From contig CAZCMS010000004.1 in the NCBI GenBank assembly GCA_964499935.1, forward strand, positions 1 to 53,197: DNA of 53,197 bases. Direction: 5' to 3'. Below, in pieces: positions 31,579 to 39,980 of this stretch (position 1 is the stretch's first letter; the number at the start of each line of letters is the position of its first letter). Origin of the DNA: CALBGR01 sp964499935. GTDB lineage: Bacteria; Patescibacteriota; Saccharimonadia; Saccharimonadales; UBA4665. A program made the position numbers and the translations under genes. The notes under the pieces are model-generated. The model was not told the DNA's origin. It made no database searches and worked only from the letters and a program-made list of their open reading frames with translations.

Positions 31579-32811
31579 TTACCAGTAGGGCACGAATTGA
31601 CCGGGATTGAGTTCTAACCAACCGGCAGGATTTGTCAGGAAAGCGTCACGGTTGCCATACATACCGATGCCCAACGTGCCCAACGTGTTGCGCGCGACGG
31701 GCTGCACGGTCCAGTACGGAATACGCTGGCGGCTCGTCGGGAACGTCGGAACAGTTGTCCATCCGGCAGGCATCGCCAACAGGACGTAGGTTGCTGGATC
31801 GAATTCATCAGCCGTCAGCGGTCCCATCATCGTCGTAGGTAGTGAACCTGCTGGACTGGGTGGCGTGAGCGCCTGGGGCGGTCCGTACAACGGAATAGAC
31901 CGGTCATTCAGATCAAGGAACCATGCATCCGGACGACCCAGATACGGGCCGGATTGAGCCGTCGCAACACTAGGTGCAAGCACCATCATCGGAATGCTGT
32001 CCAGCATGTGAATCGGCGGTGGATCGCCACCAAATCGGCCCTGGTTCGAAATCACCACCTGATGCACGCGGTACAGGCCCACCGCAACAATCTGCGTTGT
32101 GGTGTCGCCCGGAAACGCCACGATGGGCATGTCATGGCGATTCACAATCGATTGCAGAACTAGGTTGTAGTTCGCGATTTCATAGAAGAACTGCACAAGC
32201 GTCGAATGATCGACGTGGCCCAACGAACCATCAAGTGCCGTGATGTTCACGTGCGTCGTTGGGAACCACGTGCCGCCTTCCCAGATCGGTGTACCCGGTG
32301 GTGTTCCGGGCGACGGTTCCAACGTCATGTTGTTGTAGCTGTTCGGCTCCGGGCCAACTTCGGCCCAGAACTTCGAAACAGTCAGCGTGGTGCCCAGACA
32401 AAAGTCGATGAAATCGATAAATGCCTGCGTTCCCTTGCCGCGCCAGTACATGCCGAGATAGCGACTCACGGTCTGATAGTTCTCATCCGTGAGCACGCCA
32501 GCCGTCTTCAGCTTCATGCCAAGCATGTTGACCTGACGCACCAGCGTTTGCCGTTCTTGAATGGACCAATCTTCCACCGGAATCATGGTGGTGCGGTCCA
32601 CCACTTTTTGTTCCAGTTGCGGATTCGTCGCCCAGGGGTTGCGAATTTGCTTCAGTGCTTCCGCGCCGTTGTCGTGCAGAGTGGTCCACACGTGATCGAT
32701 TGCGTCCGTATACTCTGCGTAATACGGATTCAATTCAAGGTACGGCGGCAGCAGCGTGGATCGGGGAATCTTATACCCCAATCGCCGCGCGGTTTCGTAC
32801 TCTGTTGTCAT
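31579..32811 (-). CDS. probable baseplate/tail protein
   Basis: 410 residues starting MTTEYETARRLGYKIPRSTL; AGAGGG precedes the ATG at 32811. The first ~130 residues are helical and resemble a wedge or tail-tip connector (YTDAIDHVWTTLHDNGAEAL; GVLTDENYQTVSRYLGMYWR; GKGTQAFIDFIDFCLGTTLT). The rest is Pro/Gly-rich and beta. Position between a gp6-like wedge protein and the fibre genes corresponds to proteins that link wedge and fibres (P2 gpI-like place). No firm family assignment. Confidence 0.6.
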   Translation of the reverse strand: MTTEYETARRLGYKIPRSTLLPPYLELNPYYAEYTDAIDHVWTTLHDNGAEALKQIRNPWATNPQLEQKVVDRTTMIPVEDWSIQERQTLVRQVNMLGMKLKTAGVLTDENYQTVSRYLGMYWRGKGTQAFIDFIDFCLGTTLTVSKFWAEVGPEPNSYNNMTLEPSPGTPPGTPIWEGGTWFPTTHVNITALDGSLGHVDHSTLVQFFYEIANYNLVLQSIVNRHDMPIVAFPGDTTTQIVAVGLYRVHQVVISNQGRFGGDPPPIHMLDSIPMMVLAPSVATAQSGPYLGRPDAWFLDLNDRSIPLYGPPQALTPPSPAGSLPTTMMGPLTADEFDPATYVLLAMPAGWTTVPTFPTSRQRIPYWTVQPVARNTLGTLGIGMYGNRDAFLTNPAGWLELNPGQFVPYW

Positions 32812-32821
32812 CACAACCCTC

Positions 32822-34588
32822 TTACGTTTGATTCGAATGGACGCTGAGACGCGTTTGACGATCTGCGTAGTGCACACGCAGCGTGAGCGAACGCAAACGG
32901 TTGTAGCGAATGGGCGATTGGTCCAGGGTGTTCGGCATGCCACCGGTGGGCGTGAGTGAGCCGTCATCGATAAAGCTTTGTGGCGGTCCGCCTGCTACTG
33001 CCGGAATCACCGGGCCGAGTTGCCCCAGTGAACCGCCCACGCGCCCATAAATGCGATAGGAAACCGCGTCAGGCACTTCATTCCACGTCAGACGGATCGC
33101 GTTGTCCGCACCCGTGCCCAAAATCTGCGGAAACACCCACTGATTCGGCGGACCTTCTTCGCGCGAATTCGTGACGGCAACTGAATACGCATAAACGCGC
33201 GCACTCAGCGTGCCACCACCCGGAACGATTTGATATTGCACAGACGCCGCACCCGGTGCGTTCACATACATCGGGGCCGTGGGCTGATTCACGATCACAT
33301 AGCTGACTTGGCCGCTATTCGCCTTCTTGATTGCCGTATCAATGTCGGATTCGAAAAAGTCCGTCATCAGAATGTTCGGCTGCGGCTGAAAGAGTGCTTG
33401 CACAGCGTCTTCTGACAGCGCCTGAACCTGCGACAGCGTAGCGGTGTTGAACGCGTACACGTCGATATCCAGATCACGATCAATCGGTTCGGCTTCCACC
33501 AGCAAGAACCGCACGGCATACATGGTGATGCCTTGTAGGTGGTCCAAATACTCTTGCTGCTGTGCCTGCGTCCACGGTGACGACGTGAGCGCACTCACAC
33601 GCACAACGTTCATCCATTGCAGGTCCATCGGATTGATTTCGCGTTGCGACTGCGTAACGGCGTCCACAACCCCGGGATATGCGCTCACCACCGCAACGTA
33701 CTGATTGCGCGTCACTGCGCTTTCATAGGTGCCGAATGCGCCCGCTGCGACGTTCTTGTAAACCACAACCGGATTCTGTGCTGCGCCACCGGTGGGGTTG
33801 GCTGTGACAGCGCCCGTGATCACGGTGAATCCGCTCACCGAAACCGAACGTCCCACCAACTGCAACGAATTCGAGTCCGCGCCATTCGTGATCACGTAGG
33901 TGATGGTGACTTGATCGGACACCTGCGGAATCGTGCCGAATTGCGTATTGCCGAACTGCACGTTCAGACGGCCATCAGGCAGCGTCAAATCGGCGTAGGC
34001 ATCTTGTCCACGATAGTTCCACATCGTGCCCGCAGTCTTCGGGATGATTTGCCCGTTGATGCGCACCACAGTGTCCACATCGGAGACAACGAAAGAGTCC
34101 TCTTCCGACACCCACGATTGATACGGGCCACCTGCGCCGGACATATTGACCGAAAACACCTGACCTTCGGCAAGCGTGGCGTTGATCGTCTGCCCGGCCT
34201 GGATTTCCAGTTGCTCGCGGTTGAAGAAGCGCGCGCCGCCTACTGTGAACTGCGTGTAGGGCGCTATGGTTGCGGTAATGGTGGCCGTGAGGCTCACCGT
34301 GATCTGCGCGGGCAGCATGCGCGTGATGCGAAGGCCCTGCATAGCAGCAATAGAAAGAATCGCCTCATCAGCTTCTGCCGTTTCAGCAAACGCATCTTCG
34401 GCGTAGCGAATCAGACGTGCGTTGTCGTGCACACCAACGGTTGAGATGAGTTCGACCAGCGTCTGACTGGTCTGTGTCGTAAGCTGACCCTTCCACGTGT
34501 TCTGTGTCGCCAGATAGTTGTTCATCTGGGTCACGAAGTCGTTGAAATCGACCGTGAGATTGGACAGGCGCAAAACAGTCTGTGCCAT
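32822..34588 (-). CDS. baseplate wedge protein, gp6 / baseplate J-like
   Basis: 588 residues. T4 gp6 and P2 gpJ proteins form the iris of the baseplate. Supporting features are an N-terminal helical part (TLVELISTVGVHDNARLIRY), beta strands with SWVSEEDSFVVSDVDTVVRI (a gp6/J-like F...Q...Dv..V..Ng element), and NVVRVSALTSSPWTQAQQQE near the middle. A C-terminal fibronectin III-like domain (~490-560: IRLTWNEVPDAVSYRIYGRV, then SFIDDGSLTPTGGMP) may bind sugars or neighbouring proteins. GGAG precedes the ATG. It sits between gp25-like and the next baseplate gene, as expected for wedge genes. Confidence 0.75.
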   Translation of the reverse strand: MAQTVLRLSNLTVDFNDFVTQMNNYLATQNTWKGQLTTQTSQTLVELISTVGVHDNARLIRYAEDAFAETAEADEAILSIAAMQGLRITRMLPAQITVSLTATITATIAPYTQFTVGGARFFNREQLEIQAGQTINATLAEGQVFSVNMSGAGGPYQSWVSEEDSFVVSDVDTVVRINGQIIPKTAGTMWNYRGQDAYADLTLPDGRLNVQFGNTQFGTIPQVSDQVTITYVITNGADSNSLQLVGRSVSVSGFTVITGAVTANPTGGAAQNPVVVYKNVAAGAFGTYESAVTRNQYVAVVSAYPGVVDAVTQSQREINPMDLQWMNVVRVSALTSSPWTQAQQQEYLDHLQGITMYAVRFLLVEAEPIDRDLDIDVYAFNTATLSQVQALSEDAVQALFQPQPNILMTDFFESDIDTAIKKANSGQVSYVIVNQPTAPMYVNAPGAASVQYQIVPGGGTLSARVYAYSVAVTNSREEGPPNQWVFPQILGTGADNAIRLTWNEVPDAVSYRIYGRVGGSLGQLGPVIPAVAGGPPQSFIDDGSLTPTGGMPNTLDQSPIRYNRLRSLTLRVHYADRQTRLSVHSNQT

Positions 34589-34600
34589 GATTAAGCTCCG

Positions 34601-35014
34601 TTATTGGGACAGCACAAACGCTTGCGTGTAGCGTTGTTGCGTGAGATTGAGCGTGAACGAAATGGTGACTTCGTAGCCAGGGATATCGAGATTCGGAACC
34701 ACCGTGGAATTCGCGATATCAACCTGAATGCGTGGTTCCCAGCGCGCTAGGGACTGGATCAGCCCAGTGTTGATCTGGCGCGCAGTGGTCTCGTCTATCG
34801 GCTCATGAATGAGTTCCCACAGCATGAGACCGTATTCCGGTTGAAAAATCTTCGAACGCGCACCGATGGGGCAGTTGAAAAGGTTGGTCAGCGAACCGTA
34901 GATGATCGCCTGTTCGTCCGGAAGACGATCCGGAAGAACGTTCAGCGCAAGCATCGTGTTCACATCGATCCAGATAGCTTTCTGCAAGCTTGTTTGGTAC
35001 GGAGTGAGTCCCAT
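34601..35014 (-). CDS. baseplate wedge protein, gp25-like
   Basis: 137 residues. The pattern AIIYGSLTNLFNCPIGARSKIFQPEYG then LMLWELIHEPIDETTARQINTGL and WEPRIQVDIANSTVVP (shown in part) fits the gp25/W-type wedge family, where R....P.FG......hE..d..T...I...i...l...EPRi is the hallmark. The family has a lysozyme-like Pfam name but acts structurally in the wedge. It lies directly between spike and gp6-like genes. Confidence 0.8.
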   Translation of the reverse strand: MGLTPYQTSLQKAIWIDVNTMLALNVLPDRLPDEQAIIYGSLTNLFNCPIGARSKIFQPEYGLMLWELIHEPIDETTARQINTGLIQSLARWEPRIQVDIANSTVVPNLDIPGYEVTISFTLNLTQQRYTQAFVLSQ

Positions 35015-35023
35015 AGCAATTCC

Positions 35024-35881
35024 TTAGTTCGGGCCGGACGTGTTGCCGCCACCGGTTTCGACACCACCGTGAGTGTGCGTGTGCAAGATCACGCCGTTAG
35101 AACTCATGACGCCGCTGGTCTGGATCACATCACCGATAAAGATGCCCGTACCGCCACCGGCGTTGCCGATGATGCGCAGGCCGGAGTTACCGAAGATGGT
35201 TCCTTCAGAAGTGGTGGTGCCGTCGATATGCAGGTTTCCATCAATCTGCACGTTGCCCGTGAACTGCGATTCCGGCGCATCAACGAGAACTTTCGGCGCA
35301 CGAATCGTGGCCTGTCCGCCGCTTTGAACGAGCGTGGTTCCCTGTGTGATAACCGATGTGTTGCCCGTGACGTTCATCGTGCTGTTGCCAGTGACGTTGA
35401 TCGTCTGGTGCTGCACTACATTAACAGTCAGGTCACCTTGCTGATTCACGTTGTAGTTCGTGCCGGAACTGTGCGTCCACGTCCAGTCCTGCGATTCCAT
35501 GTTGACCACAAGCGTATTGCCTGAAGGGTCCACATAGCCCCACACTTTTTCACTCGCAAAACGCGGGTCTTTGTTCGTGTTTGTCAGGATGAACCCGTGA
35601 CAGATAGGCATGTTCGAATCGCCGTCTTGCAATTCGATGATCGCAGTTGATCCAATGGCGGGCGAACCGTAAAAGCCGAATCCGCCACCAATGCCGAAGG
35701 GGGAATAGCGCACGCCGCCCACCCAAGGAATTTCGCCTTCGGTGTAAAGGTCTGGTATGCTGACCTTGAATCGGCCAGTACCTTCCGGATCGATGTTTTC
35801 GATCACACGACCAAGGAAAACTTTTCCCTTGTAATCTTGATCGAATGCCATTTGTTGATCGTTGAACGAACCGATAGACAT
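35024..35881 (-). CDS. baseplate central spike, gp5/gpV-like
   Basis: 285 residues. An OB-fold-like N-terminal part (FLGRVIENIDPEGTGRFKVS, IPDLYTEGEIPWV, FYGSPAIGSTAIIELQDGDS) is followed by strand repeats of a triple-stranded beta-helix (TINVTGNSTMNVTGNTSVI, then HIDGTTTSEGTIFGNSGLRI). Near the end HTHTHGGV supplies the His-x-His residues that hold the iron at the tip of phage spikes such as P2 gpV. There is no lysozyme domain, unlike T4 gp5; the lysin is encoded separately at 38494-39966. The start at 35881 (MSIGSFNDQQ) is preferred to the upstream in-frame start at 35995, which lies inside the hub gene. Confidence 0.8.
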   Translation of the reverse strand: MSIGSFNDQQMAFDQDYKGKVFLGRVIENIDPEGTGRFKVSIPDLYTEGEIPWVGGVRYSPFGIGGGFGFYGSPAIGSTAIIELQDGDSNMPICHGFILTNTNKDPRFASEKVWGYVDPSGNTLVVNMESQDWTWTHSSGTNYNVNQQGDLTVNVVQHQTINVTGNSTMNVTGNTSVITQGTTLVQSGGQATIRAPKVLVDAPESQFTGNVQIDGNLHIDGTTTSEGTIFGNSGLRIIGNAGGGTGIFIGDVIQTSGVMSSNGVILHTHTHGGVETGGGNTSGPN

Positions 35882-35883
35882 GA

Positions 35884-37026
35884 TTAGCTTCCTTGTGGCA
35901 AGTTCGTGCCGTGCCGGTAACCTTCGACCACTTCGCAGTAGTTTGTGTTTTCGATGCGGTACGAAACCGAAGTCACGGTGTAGACGCCGGACCACGAGCT
36001 ATCTACGGCCCGGTCTTTCGTCTCGTTGCGCGCGACTACGTTGATGCGATCCAACAGCCGCACATTCGTCGGCATGATCGCCATAACATCGATCTTGGCG
36101 GACAGCAGCGCAGCGCTACGCGCATTGATGTAGCGTCCGCGCTCGTAAGAGTTGGGATTCGTGTTCCCGAAGTCGATACCGGAATAGGACACGGAACCGC
36201 GCTGTGCTTGTTCCTTCACATCCAAAGAGAACAGCGGCGAACGGCTGTCAGGTGTGAATTCCATCTTGTCATTCGCCACCACATCTGTTGCGCCCATCGC
36301 GGACTGTGTTTGCCGCGACATGTTGTAGCCTGCGTTCTTATTTCCGGCCCCGCTGTTCGCATTGACCCGGAAATCCACGCACGAGATTTCGCCCGCGCCC
36401 ACATTGCCAATAGCCATGTTTAGCGGCGTTGACTTGATCGAGTTGAAATCTTTGTACAGCAGCGTCGGACGGTTGTTGACGATATCGACACCGTGCACCA
36501 TCAACGAACGATCTGACGCGTAGCCATGACGCGCTAGACGCTTTGCCCAAATTCCGTAAGTGCTGTTGTTCGGCGTCCATAGCTGATCGTCTGCGGTATC
36601 CGTCATATCAGAATCGAAACTGCACCGGAAGGCCACGTGTTCCATAAGCTCGCGACTTGTGCCGCGTGCGCCGATGTTGGTGGTGGTCAGCCAATACCGG
36701 ATGTTGTCGTAGATTCCATCGATCTGATAGCGCGCGCCCGTCACTGTCTTGACTTCACGGAACTTGAAAATCCGGAAGTTGTAGGTAGTGGACGTTGCGG
36801 AACCCATCGGCTTAAGAACGACGGACACACGTCCGCCGTCTTTAAGCAAACCTTTCTGACTGAGCACCATAGACGCATCGGTGATCGCCATTGTGAGTTG
36901 CGGCAGAATCTGCTTGATCGACAAGTCGATTTGCAGGAACGACAGCACGTTGTACGCATCAATCTTGAACTCTTCACCGCTAAAGAACAGGCTAATTTCT
37001 AGCTTGTCCTGCAAGATATAGCCCAT
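35884..37026 (-). CDS. baseplate hub protein, gp27/gpD-like
   Basis: 380 residues, close to the length of T4 gp27 (391). It lies directly upstream of the spike gene, as hub genes usually do. It is beta-rich with segments suited to tube-like domains (YNVLSFLQIDLSIKQILPQL; YNFRIFKFREVKTVTGARYQ; RLLDRINVVARNETKDRAVD; GVYTVTSVSYRIENTNYCEV). No diagnostic motif; assignment rests on context, length and general character. AAGGGG precedes the ATG at 37026. Confidence 0.6.
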   Translation of the reverse strand: MGYILQDKLEISLFFSGEEFKIDAYNVLSFLQIDLSIKQILPQLTMAITDASMVLSQKGLLKDGGRVSVVLKPMGSATSTTYNFRIFKFREVKTVTGARYQIDGIYDNIRYWLTTTNIGARGTSRELMEHVAFRCSFDSDMTDTADDQLWTPNNSTYGIWAKRLARHGYASDRSLMVHGVDIVNNRPTLLYKDFNSIKSTPLNMAIGNVGAGEISCVDFRVNANSGAGNKNAGYNMSRQTQSAMGATDVVANDKMEFTPDSRSPLFSLDVKEQAQRGSVSYSGIDFGNTNPNSYERGRYINARSAALLSAKIDVMAIMPTNVRLLDRINVVARNETKDRAVDSSWSGVYTVTSVSYRIENTNYCEVVEGYRHGTNLPQGS

Positions 37027-37036
37027 GAATTGCCCC

Positions 37037-37375
37037 TTAAATGATGCGAGTGACTGTGGTGTTGTTCTGCTGGCGCGTCAGCCATGCAACGATGCTTGCC
37101 TGCGTGGGCACGCGGAACTGCATGCCCGGGTACACGTCTTGAATCGGGCACGCCAATCCGTTGTAGTGCAGCAGGATTCGGAAGTAATCGACGGTCCCAT
37201 ACAGCCGATATGACAAGCCCGGCAAATCGGATGCGTCGGTTTCCGTGAGCGTTCGAACGGTCTGAAGCTTCAGGTTGAAGCGAACGTTTTTGTACGCGCT
37301 GCGCCAGATCGATAGCGATCCCCCGTCCGACGTGCGCGGCGTGTATTGCGTGTATGAGTAGTTCTGAGTAGTCAT
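37037..37375 (-). CDS. LysM-like small baseplate protein (gp53/gpX-like)
   Basis: 112 residues. The C-terminal half reads LSYRLYGTVDYFRILLHYNG, LACPIQDVYPGMQFRVPTQA: the D.l..i..r.YG......ll...N......i.pG..l..P pattern of LysM-like domains, found in T4 gp53 and P2 gpX, which clamp wedges around the hub. It lies beside the hub gene. GGACTCGTC precedes the ATG at 37375. Confidence 0.65.
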   Translation of the reverse strand: MTTQNYSYTQYTPRTSDGGSLSIWRSAYKNVRFNLKLQTVRTLTETDASDLPGLSYRLYGTVDYFRILLHYNGLACPIQDVYPGMQFRVPTQASIVAWLTRQQNNTTVTRII

Positions 37376-37384
37376 GACGAGTCC

Positions 37385-38491
37385 TTAGAGCGGGCGCGGC
37401 GTTAGGCTAGGCGGATTACTCACCGGATTCGACTGCGCCACGGGTGCGCCGGGCGGCGGCAATGTCGTAGGCGTAAGCGGCGGCGGCACGTCAATCGGAT
37501 TGGCCTGCACATCACCACCCTGCGGCATCTGACCTTCCGGTGCTTTGTTCTGCTGTGGGGCAGTCGAATTGTTCGTTCCGGAGTTAGGCGAATTCTGTTG
37601 AGTGGCCCCGAAGATACGATCAAGATCGGACTGCACGATGATGAACATGGGTTTGAAGCGGATCGACACGCGCGCGAACATCGGATATCCGCGATAGTCG
37701 AACTGATTTTCTTCCGTCACCTGCACGTTCGTGATCACCACGTTATCGAAGAACAGATGGCGACCGATACGAAGACTGATCTTTTCCGAAACATACTTGT
37801 TGATCGGGTTTTCGCCAGCGCCCAGGTTCTGATCCGTTGACGGGTTCGCTACTGGCGATGCGGCCTGACCGCCATCGTTTGAGCTTTGCGTCTGATCGAT
37901 GATCTTGCCTTCTTTCTGTGTGCCCGGCGCATTCGGGTTCGTCGTGCCACGCGCGACAAAGCCATTCGACGTTTGCACAGGCGCGGGGTTCGGGTTTGCC
38001 GTCTGCTGATTGCCCTGCATGGACTGGAACGCCGACGTGTCAACGCCAATAGATTGCAGTGCGGATGCAGAGGCTTGGCCGACAGCGGCCCAATCAACCT
38101 TCGGTCCGGGACTCGTCAAGAAGCCCCCAAAACCGACACCGGGCGTGACCAGCTTGAATAGCTGTTTGATCACAAAGCGCACTTCCATTTCCGCATCGCT
38201 TTGCGCCTGCAACGCCAGATCGATGCCCAGTTCTGTTTCCGTTGCGCCCGCCCACACCTGCGCGGTCATGCCTTGCACGATAGGCACGATGCCGAAGGCT
38301 GCGGAACTGATAGTCGCAATCTTCGGATCAGACAGCAGGCCACCGGACCACGGCGCACTGTACTGCGCCGCGATATCCATCATGAATTGTTCCGATGCCA
38401 GCGGCGCGATAATTCGCACGGTCTGCGCCGCGTCTTGCTTTTGTTGAATGATTTGAACCTGATAGTTCAGGTTGTAATTTTTTTCAGCCAT
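37385..38491 (-). CDS. tail/baseplate protein with Pro/Gln-rich linkers
   Basis: 368 residues. There are two ordered parts, ~1-130 (TVRIIAPLASEQFMMDIAAQ) and ~225-290. The second reads HLFFDNVVITNVQVTEENQF then DYRGYPMFARVSIRFKPMF, resembling the F.nv.v..v.v...nq.d..GyP..a.v.v.F pattern of tail-tube and tube-initiator proteins (gp48-type). Linkers rich in Asn/Gln/Pro/Thr join and end the protein. ATG at 38491 has GGAG at 8 nt and overlaps the lysin stop region; the ATG at 38497 is too close to it. Exact role uncertain. Confidence 0.6.
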   Translation of the reverse strand: MAEKNYNLNYQVQIIQQKQDAAQTVRIIAPLASEQFMMDIAAQYSAPWSGGLLSDPKIATISSAAFGIVPIVQGMTAQVWAGATETELGIDLALQAQSDAEMEVRFVIKQLFKLVTPGVGFGGFLTSPGPKVDWAAVGQASASALQSIGVDTSAFQSMQGNQQTANPNPAPVQTSNGFVARGTTNPNAPGTQKEGKIIDQTQSSNDGGQAASPVANPSTDQNLGAGENPINKYVSEKISLRIGRHLFFDNVVITNVQVTEENQFDYRGYPMFARVSIRFKPMFIIVQSDLDRIFGATQQNSPNSGTNNSTAPQQNKAPEGQMPQGGDVQANPIDVPPPLTPTTLPPPGAPVAQSNPVSNPPSLTPRPL

Positions 38492-38493
38492 GA

Positions 38494-39966
38494 TCATGCT
38501 CCAATCGGCAACGGTCCGTGCTTGGTCTTCAGATATTGGGTTTCTTGGTTCTGCGTGAACGGTGCGCCCTGAGCGCCGCCTTGCTGTACTTGCGCGGCAC
38601 TTTTCGTTGCGGGCGGCGGTGTCGTCGTGATGGGTTTGCCTGCGTCAGGCGCGTTAGCTGTGCCGCTCGTTTCCGCAGGCGCTGCACCACCGGGCAAGAA
38701 CTTGCCTTGCTTCATCGCGTTCAGATAAAACGCATAACGATTTTGACGATCATCAAGACCGTTGAAACCGCCGTTGATCATCTTGGTGACGGTGTTAATG
38801 TCGCCACGACGCGCAGCAGCAGGAATCTTCGGACGTTCCACGCGCCAGTACCAAAGCGCGATCTTCACCGCCACATCAGGATTTGCGGCAATGTCCGGAT
38901 TTCCTTCCAGATCAAGCCCCAGGTATTTGCCTGCGCGTTGATAGTTCGTGCGTCCCGTAAGCTGGATGAATCCTCGTCCACGGTATTTGTAGCCATCACC
39001 CGGTTGCAGGTTGCCCAAGTCTTTACGGCCTTCGTATCGACGTTGCGCCGCAGTTGGTCCCCACAATTCGTGCTGATAAACGAAGTTGCCCGATTCGTGC
39101 CCGACTTGCGCCAGGAACATAGCGCGTTCGTTCGTATCAGTCATTCCGGCTTCGTCCATGCCACGCAGCACAGCTTGTCGGTTCTTTTCCGAATTGCCTT
39201 TCGGCTCCGGCACGTGCTTAGCACCGCCCGGGGTTCCCGGCACAGGCGCGCCCGAAGGCGCTGCGCCGGTTGCAGAACTGGAACGACCGAAAATCGAACC
39301 TAGGCCAGTAGTGCGCGTGCTCAGGTCCACACCATCCGTGCTCAAAGTGACTTCGTACCACCCTTCGAGACCGGAGCGCGTAACCAAAGAATCAAAGAAC
39401 TGTCCAACGCTGCCGGACTTCTTGGGTTCTTCTTCTGGCTGTTCGGATTCACCTGTCGGCACCGACGCGGGATTATCACCTTTGAAAAACGTGCGATAGA
39501 GGAAATACGAAAGCCCACCAATCGCCACCAGACCGCCGACAATCGCGCCCACAGGTGTCAGCAAAAACGCACCTAGACCTTGCAGCAGCGGAACGATCAT
39601 TCCGCGCATGATGAATCGGGCAAAACCGAACAGCAGCCGCTTAGCGAAGTTAAGAACGAACGTCACCAAACGGCTGCCTATCTGGAACGCTAGGCGCAAG
39701 CCCGCTTTGCCGATTTGCTTCGCGACTTGCCAGATAGTTGTATGGTCTTCCGGCTGTTCTGCCAGTGGGTCTTCAGTCAAACGCTTTCCCACTTCTGTCA
39801 GGATGAGTTCAGGCACACCCTGTTCAGAAGATCGGCGCATAACTGCAATCGCACGGTCCCACGCGTTAGCTTCTTCTGACGGCTGTTCGTCATCACGGCG
39901 TGTATTGCGATCAAGCTGCGCTTTGCCGTATGCCCCGGTGGGGCTAAAGTCGGATGGTGAAGCCAT
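38494..39966 (-). CDS. tail-associated lysin, GH19-like, with membrane-active segment
   Basis: 490 residues. Residues ~260-415 match a GH19 chitinase/endolysin-type domain: MFLAQVGHESGNFVYQHELW (Glu291 and Glu300 as candidate catalytic acids), GDGYKYRGRGFIQLTGRTNY and YLGLDLEGNPDIAANPDVAV, then ALWYW. It would cut peptidoglycan during DNA entry. Residues ~85-160 are amphipathic then strongly hydrophobic (GMIVPLLQGLGAFLLTPVGA, IVGGLVAIGGLSYFLYRTFF), like membrane-interacting parts of tape-measure proteins. The tail ends in a Pro/Thr/Gln-rich region. Position next to the tape measure gene supports a virion role rather than a late holin-lysin pair. GGAGG precedes the ATG. Confidence 0.75.
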   Translation of the reverse strand: MASPSDFSPTGAYGKAQLDRNTRRDDEQPSEEANAWDRAIAVMRRSSEQGVPELILTEVGKRLTEDPLAEQPEDHTTIWQVAKQIGKAGLRLAFQIGSRLVTFVLNFAKRLLFGFARFIMRGMIVPLLQGLGAFLLTPVGAIVGGLVAIGGLSYFLYRTFFKGDNPASVPTGESEQPEEEPKKSGSVGQFFDSLVTRSGLEGWYEVTLSTDGVDLSTRTTGLGSIFGRSSSATGAAPSGAPVPGTPGGAKHVPEPKGNSEKNRQAVLRGMDEAGMTDTNERAMFLAQVGHESGNFVYQHELWGPTAAQRRYEGRKDLGNLQPGDGYKYRGRGFIQLTGRTNYQRAGKYLGLDLEGNPDIAANPDVAVKIALWYWRVERPKIPAAARRGDINTVTKMINGGFNGLDDRQNRYAFYLNAMKQGKFLPGGAAPAETSGTANAPDAGKPITTTPPPATKSAAQVQQGGAQGAPFTQNQETQYLKTKHGPLPIGA

Positions 39967-39980
39967 AGCCCCTCCTTTTC

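Noticed and set aside
29666..31588. 640-codon plus-strand open frame
   Set aside because: It lies opposite two appendage genes with good ribosome sites and clear fibre features. Its product is Arg/His-rich without domains, as expected for an antisense shadow in GC-rich DNA.
35420..35427. Exact CTGTTAAT on the minus strand
   Set aside because: It lies inside the spike gene's beta-helix repeats (codons for LTVNV) more than 400 nt before the next start, so it is probably chance.
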